Source: Lepidurus packardi
Lineage: Eukaryota; Arthropoda; Branchiopoda; Notostraca; Triopsidae
Assembly (NCBI GenBank): GCA_023053545.1
Contig: JAKZAN010000005.1
Location: forward strand, 13,206,001 to 13,270,000
Direction: 5' to 3'
Length of the DNA stretch: 64,000 nt
The position numbers and the translations under genes are program-made. This document shows positions 58,879 through 64,000 of the stretch, piece by piece. Numbering within the stretch: position 1 is the first letter of the stretch; the number at the start of each line of letters is the position of its first letter. The notes beneath the pieces are model-generated. The model had not been told where the DNA came from, ran no database searches, and saw only the letters and a program-made list of their open reading frames with translations.

Positions 58879-59573
58879 AAGGGATTTAAGAAAAGTTTGG
58901 GAAATTTGTGTTTCTTGTGTTGGAAATTTGGCATTATTTTCCAACAATTGACTCTGATAGGTGTAAGCTGTTCATCCAAAACGTTCCAACATAAGGGCAA
59001 ATAAAAAAAGGCCATTGCTCTAGATCGGAAGTAGTTTTCATAGTTTCCTGTCTTTTTTCTTCATTTTTTAACAAAATTTCAATGGTTTTTCTTCCAAACA
59101 GCCGGAACTGCGCCCTATTAAGCACGATCCCCCAAATTGCATCCAATTGGGTTGAAACCACACCTTTTTCCATGTTTAATCCGTACTATGGATGTTTTCA
59201 TTCAAACTTAGTAGCAAAAGTAGAAAGTAGCTTAGTAGAAAATAGTAGCCAGTTGTAGTTGTAGTAGTGCAGCGTTTTTTGGAGGTTGATAGTGGTGCTT
59301 TGAGATTTTCAAAGACAAATTGTAAAGAAAAGGAAAAGTGTAAAGAAAGAGGTAGAAAAAGCGTTGACGTCAATGAGGTCGTAATTTTCGCTCGTTTTGT
59401 TGAATCTAAATATAGAAACAGCCAGGGTTTGGGCATTAAACATAGGCCTTTACGACTGTGTGGGACTTTTTCTTCTTCTTTACGTCTTACGCGGTGCTGT
59501 TCCTTTTCGCAGCCAAGATTTGGGGAGAGATTGGAGGATGTTAGTTGCTTAAAAGCCACCCAAACGGGTAAAC
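58879..59573. other. intergenic PSMD4 to HEXD
   Basis: Contains the PSMD4 3' UTR with aataaa near 58999 and the upstream region of the hexosaminidase gene. A frame on the minus strand (59176..59559) lacks homology. Confidence 0.5.
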
Positions 59574-62506
59574 ATGGCTTTAATCAAGCGCAGACGTGTC
59601 TTGCTGGCTTTATTCCTGATGAGCGCCCTCAGTTCGTTCAGTTTTATGGGATTTTTCTTTGTTTACCATCAAAGTGGTGCGTTCGAGGCAGGCAAAGAGG
59701 GTCAGAAAGGATCCGAGCCGGTACCAGTTTCGTTTCTGAGGATGCCAACGGATAAAGTTGAGGAGCCGAACGTGTTCTATAAAGTGGTGCATTTGGATTT
59801 GAAAGGCGCGCCGCCCAAGGTGGACTATTTGATTGAGTTTTTTGGCATTATTAAGCAAGCAGGGGCGAATGCTATTCTTTTAGAATATGAAGACATGTTC
59901 CCGTATCAGGTATAGGAACCTTCGGATTTATCTTCTTTTGAAAATTTGAAACTGGAGGAAAATTGGGAAATAGAAAAGTGTAAAATTCGAGAATTTTTTA
60001 TTGGGCAATTTTGATTTTTTTTTGTAGGGGAGGTTGGGTAACTTGTCAGCTAGGAACGCGTACAGCCCCACCTTATTGAAAGAATTGCTTCGACAAGCTC
60101 GAATGCATGCTTTGGAAATCATTCCCTTAGTACAAACATTTGGGCACATGGAATTTGCCCTCAAATTGACGGAATTTCAGTCCTTGCGAGAAGTGGAGGC
60201 GTTTCCTCAAGAGATTTGTCCAAGTCATCCTCAATCTTTCGTGCTCATCCAAGCCATGTTGGACCAGGTATTACATTTTTTCTTAAGTAAACAATTCGTA
60301 AGTTATTTCTGTTGTTTCGTAGAGAATTATTAAAGAATTGTGAATTCTTTATGAATTCTTTATGAATTATTATGAATTATTAAGAAAGAAAATTATTAAA
60401 GAATTACTTGAGATTTCCTAAGAACCTACTTCAATATTTGGATGTTAGCGACTGTACATTCGGAAGACGTCTAAAATGCGAACTAGTTTGGATGTAAAGG
60501 GTGTAATAAGATCAAGTGTATCTAATAGGTTAACATTAACTTGTGTAAAAAAAAATCCGAATTTATAGGCGCAATACTAACGCCAGAAACAGAGGTGGGA
60601 GTTAGAGCCTTAGCCTATAAGAAGAGTTTTCGTCATTAATGTCCCGGACGCGAAGACTCTTCCTATAGGCTAACGTTAAATTTTCAAATGTAAATTACTC
60701 ACTAAGTATTAGATGTATCAAAGTAAAAACTTAATGCTAGAATCTTCGTTTACTATGCTTTCATTGAAGTATAATTTTTGTTCCCGAGTTTTTTTTTTAT
60801 TTTTTATTTTAACTATCTGGTTGCTTAATTTAATTACCTTTGATTATTATTTTCATTATCTAGTTCCCTGATTGATTTCTTCAATTATCAGTGTTTTCCA
60901 AGTGCCTTTTTGCTATTCGTTTAAGGTATTCTCTATGCTTATTTAGCGTCTTATATGTTCTACTGTTAAATCGAATTAACTCAAAGTATTAATTCGAGGT
61001 TAAAGCAATTTTCTGACAGTGTGAAGCAGTAGGAAATTTAAGAAGAAAATTGAGATTAAGCCGTGACTAATTGACTGCTGTTGTTTGTCTGGGAGAGTTG
61101 TTATTTGTTTATTTTTTATGGCTTAAAAGGTGATGATAATGCATGGCGATGCCAAGTTTTTGCACATTGGCTGCGACGAAGTGTTTCATTTGGCTTCGTG
61201 TGAGCGCTGTGCGTTGCGTCTACGAAAAGAACAGCAAAAACAAGCAACCTTGGCGAGTGGCAATGATCTTCTATTTTTGGAGCACGTCAAACAAGTGGCT
61301 GTTTACGCACGCAAGAAATACGGCGTCAAGGTGCTCATTTGGGACGACCAATTGCGGAATATGGGAAGAGGAGTCCTCCAGCAATCGGAATTAAGTCAAT
61401 TGGTCGAGCCAGTCATCTGGGATTACTCCGATGAAGCTATTAAAGTATGAGCAATTCGCTTAATCGTAGGTCTATTCAATTTATTAACTTAACTATATTT
61501 ATTTTAATATTTCTCATTTTTTATTTCATTTTATTGTATTTATTTTCTATTTATTTTCATAATCTTTCTAATCTTTCGTTTCATTTTCATATTTTTAAGA
61601 TTCCTCAATACGTGTGGCATACTTATGCAGCTGTTTTCGATTCGTTATGGGTCGCCGGGAGCTATAAAGGAGCTTACGGAGCAACTTTGTTCATGCCTAA
61701 ACTGAAACGACACGCCCACAATCAACTAAGCTGGAAAAAGACGCTAGAGCGGCAGAAGTTTATCGTAAAGAATCTTCGCGGTGTTTTTCTCACTGGTTGG
61801 TCTCGGTACGATCATTTTGCGGCGCTGTGCGAGCTACTGCCTCCGGCATTACCCTCTTTAGTGATCTCTTTAGCGATTATCGAGCAAGGAAACCCTCAGT
61901 CTCGGCTGAATTCAGAGGTTTTTGATAAAACTGCCAAGATTCTTGGCTGTCCAGGTAAATTCCAGATGGAAAACTTAGAACGAGATCCTTTTATGGTAAG
62001 TTGTGTACCTTCTTATTCATCCTACTGCTAATCCTTTTTATATTTCTGGGTATTTTTGTAGTGGATGAGTTCCGATTGCCGCTTTCCGGGGCACGAGCTA
62101 GTCCTTGCCTTACGATCCTTGTACCATTTCAAGTTGGAAGTGCCCAAGTATCTAAAAGAAATGGAAAAAAACGGCTGGATGACAAAGTACCATCAGAAAT
62201 TGGGGATTTCTAGTCCGTGGAGGGTTTTAGAAGGTACTCGTCGCATCCAGTCGCTCATTTCGGGTTTGACGAGGTACAAATTCCACGTTGAGCAAGCGCT
62301 AGAACGGTATTATGATCGTTTTACGGTGGCCGAGTGGATTGAGCAGCAAGTAATTTTACATTACTAATTTTATTCGGTTTGGCTTTAAAGGAAGTGTTCG
62401 TGTTTTTAAGGTGACACCATTGTTACAGGCTGTGGAGAGCTTGGAAATTGTGGTTTGGAACCTCAACAATCAGACGACTTGGCCTAGAAGACCTTGGTTA
62501 CCTTGA
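59574..62506 (+). CDS. hexosaminidase D-like GH20 glycosidase, membrane-anchored
   Basis: Six exons (59574..59909, 60028..60267, 61130..61444, 61600..61995, 62062..62349, 62411..62506), all phase 0, encode 556 aa. Residues about 8-30 form a signal anchor ([20 protein letters not shown]), unlike the mainly cytosolic vertebrate enzyme. The GH20 barrel is recognised by [50 protein letters not shown] and [12 protein letters not shown], the Asp-Glu pair being catalytic. [33 protein letters not shown] and TGWSRYDHF follow as in HEXD. The enzyme would remove terminal beta-linked N-acetylhexosamine. Intron 2 is long (862 bp) and holds a hairpin. Confidence 0.9.
60610..60673. repeat. stem-loop in HEXD-like intron 2
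   Basis: Arms of 23 nt at 60610..60632 and 60651..60673 pair with one mismatch and one G-U around an 18-nt loop. No transcript evidence is available. Confidence 0.65.
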
Positions 62507-63798
62507 TTTCGTATAGTTTATAGGATTACTTTTGCTATTTGCGTTTCTTTCTTGTATTTTTGCCAATTTTTGGAGTACATAATGCAGTTCTGCTGCGAGT
62601 GGCCTGTAAATTTGGTGTCCGAACAACACATAAATGGCGGGCCTGAGCTTACAACCCTCACTTCCATGTTTGGGAACCGAGGACGGTATACACAGCTTAT
62701 GACTAGTGCGCGCATTATATACGATACTAGCATTTACTGAAAAGGATCAAGTGGACTCAAAAACCACTGAAGTCAAGGGTGTATGGTAAGAAATTTCGTG
62801 TTTCCTCTCAAAAAAGTATTTTCGCTTAAAATTTTTATGACTGTAATGCAAAATAGCAATCCAGACAAATTGAACTAAAACGTACCTTGTCTCTTGCACT
62901 TATTTGTGTCAAAATTCAGTAGGCATTGTTTCAAAATTGCGACGTATTTCAATGCTTTTTCGGACTCATTATAATTATTAAAGAACTAATTATAATCTGA
63001 TTTCTAACCTTTTGAACACATGCTTTAGCATTGTCCACTGAAGATTTCAACTGCTTCATGTTAGAGATTTTCTTCATATTCCTTCCCATAGGAAATGCGT
63101 AATGGCTTCTTTTAGAAACATTTGAAATTTTGCTTTGAAATAAAAGTTCCAAAGGCATATAATTGTTTTGAAAGTTACATTACTATTGAAGTAGTAATAA
63201 ATTAAGATTCACATTATAGTATCAGAGCTCACTAAAGGTACGAAAAGGCACTTCACTAAATTAAAAGCAAATTCGGCGCGAACCTCTGCACAGAACGCCA
63301 GCGAACGTTTTAAATTCCGTCTGCTCAAAATCCAACATTGCCCCATCCAATTAAAGTTAAACCTGATATGATTTCCAACTAAATACTTCGATTTTATTAG
63401 ATTAATAAATATACGTTATTGTATATATGAAACACATAGTAAATTAAATTGTATGGTATTGTATAAAAGAGGTTTGATTTTAACGGTTCGCATTTCTTAC
63501 CGCTTGGAAAGCTTGTGGTTCGTCGTCGCGGTTCGTGCAACCGCTAGGCATCCTTCTTGTTTACAAACTAAGCCAAAAATGGCCAAAACTCACATGTGGA
63601 AGCTTGAAAACGCTTAGAAAAAACTGTTATTAGCTTTAGATTGGAGCTCCAATACTGGTGCGTGATGTGATTACCTAAATCCTTTGCCAAAACATAAAAG
63701 AATATGATATAAAACGTTTAAGAAGCGAATTTGTGGTGTTTGCCTGTGTTCATATAATCCCAAAAAGCTGCAACAGTCAAATAAATAAAAAGATAATT
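62507..63798. other. intergenic, no gene seen
   Basis: AT-rich; no supported exon. Confidence 0.45.
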
Positions 63799-64000
63799 AT
63801 GGAGCCTGAACAGGCCCATTTAACGATTACACCCTATACGTGGTTCTTCTTGATTCTGGACGCTGTTTTAAGACTCCCGCCTATGTTTTTGCTCGAAGCT
63901 TTAACTTCTTCCTTAGGCAAGGATTTGCAACTTTACCCCGGTTTCTTTCCTTTGCACAAAGAAGCCGATTTCGATGCTGTCACGGCGCCTACCGTTAGTC
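63799..64000 (+). CDS. partial gene of unknown function (runs off the window)
   Basis: An open frame of 67 codons starts MEPEQAHLTITPYTWFF and continues past the edge. Residues about 13-37 are hydrophobic (WFFLILDAVLRLPPMFLLEAL), so a membrane-associated or signal segment is possible. I recognise no family. A splice site may end the exon beyond the window. Confidence 0.45.
   Translation, partial: MEPEQAHLTITPYTWFFLILDAVLRLPPMFLLEALTSSLGKDLQLYPGFFPLHKEADFDAVTAPTVS

Noticed and set aside
59176-59559. 127-codon minus-strand frame upstream of HEXD
   Set aside because: Low-complexity, poly-Thr/Leu composition without homology; likely chance.

Overview
The window is nuclear DNA of a small-genome invertebrate, most likely an arthropod (crustacean-like). 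The evidence is compact genes with mostly 50-150 bp GT-AG introns, metazoan genes (four-LIM/villin-headpiece ABLIM/Unc-115, alpha-arrestin, PSMD4/Rpn10, hexosaminidase D, NUDT6, WDR54), a Star-like FkbM protein and a trehalose/sugar transporter, and a Ty3/gypsy retroelement with env. The species cannot be named from the sequence. Gene models were spliced by eye using reading-frame phase and homology, and most exon sums give uninterrupted frames.

Layout. 0.3-6.2 kb: three tandem genes for secreted PAN/apple-like proteins. 7.3-9.2 kb: SLC2-type sugar transporter. 9.6-13.6 kb (minus): FkbM/Star-like protein and a WDR54-like protein. 14.2-23.5 kb: ABLIM/Unc-115. 25.1-26.4 kb (minus): a fourth, inverted member of the PAN-like family. 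27.7-37.5 kb: three cathepsin-L-like genes with shared intron positions; the middle one has lost its catalytic Cys and oxyanion Gln. 38.4-38.7 kb: small secreted peptide gene with a clear TATA/Inr promoter. 39.8-41.1 kb: NUDT6-like Nudix hydrolase. 41.4-44.4 kb: alpha-arrestin. 44.6-53.9 kb (minus): intact LTR retrotransposon. 54.3-55.9 kb (minus): MATH-BTB protein with membrane segments. 56.3-58.9 kb: PSMD4/Rpn10. 59.6-62.5 kb: hexosaminidase D. 63.8 kb to the edge: unrecognised partial gene.

The standout is the retroelement at 44593..53861. Its 611-bp LTRs are identical by eye, it has a 4-bp target duplication, and it carries uninterrupted Gag, Pol and Env frames. Between pol and env lies an extra 305-aa frame with two pairs of CHHC-type zinc fingers in the arrangement of GTSF1/Asterix, a PIWI-piRNA cofactor that host animals use to silence such elements. 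A consensus splice donor in the leader and candidate acceptors just before this frame and before env suggest both are made from spliced subgenomic RNAs. A GTSF1 mimic carried by an env-bearing retroelement would be a plausible counter-defence or tRNA/RNA-binding accessory protein.

Other structure includes a dispersed repeat family with a 21-bp internal unit (20.2, 30.1 and 37.7 kb), a MITE, two fold-back hairpins, a perfect 36-bp palindrome on a stop codon, and a roughly 0.5-kb TATC microsatellite.
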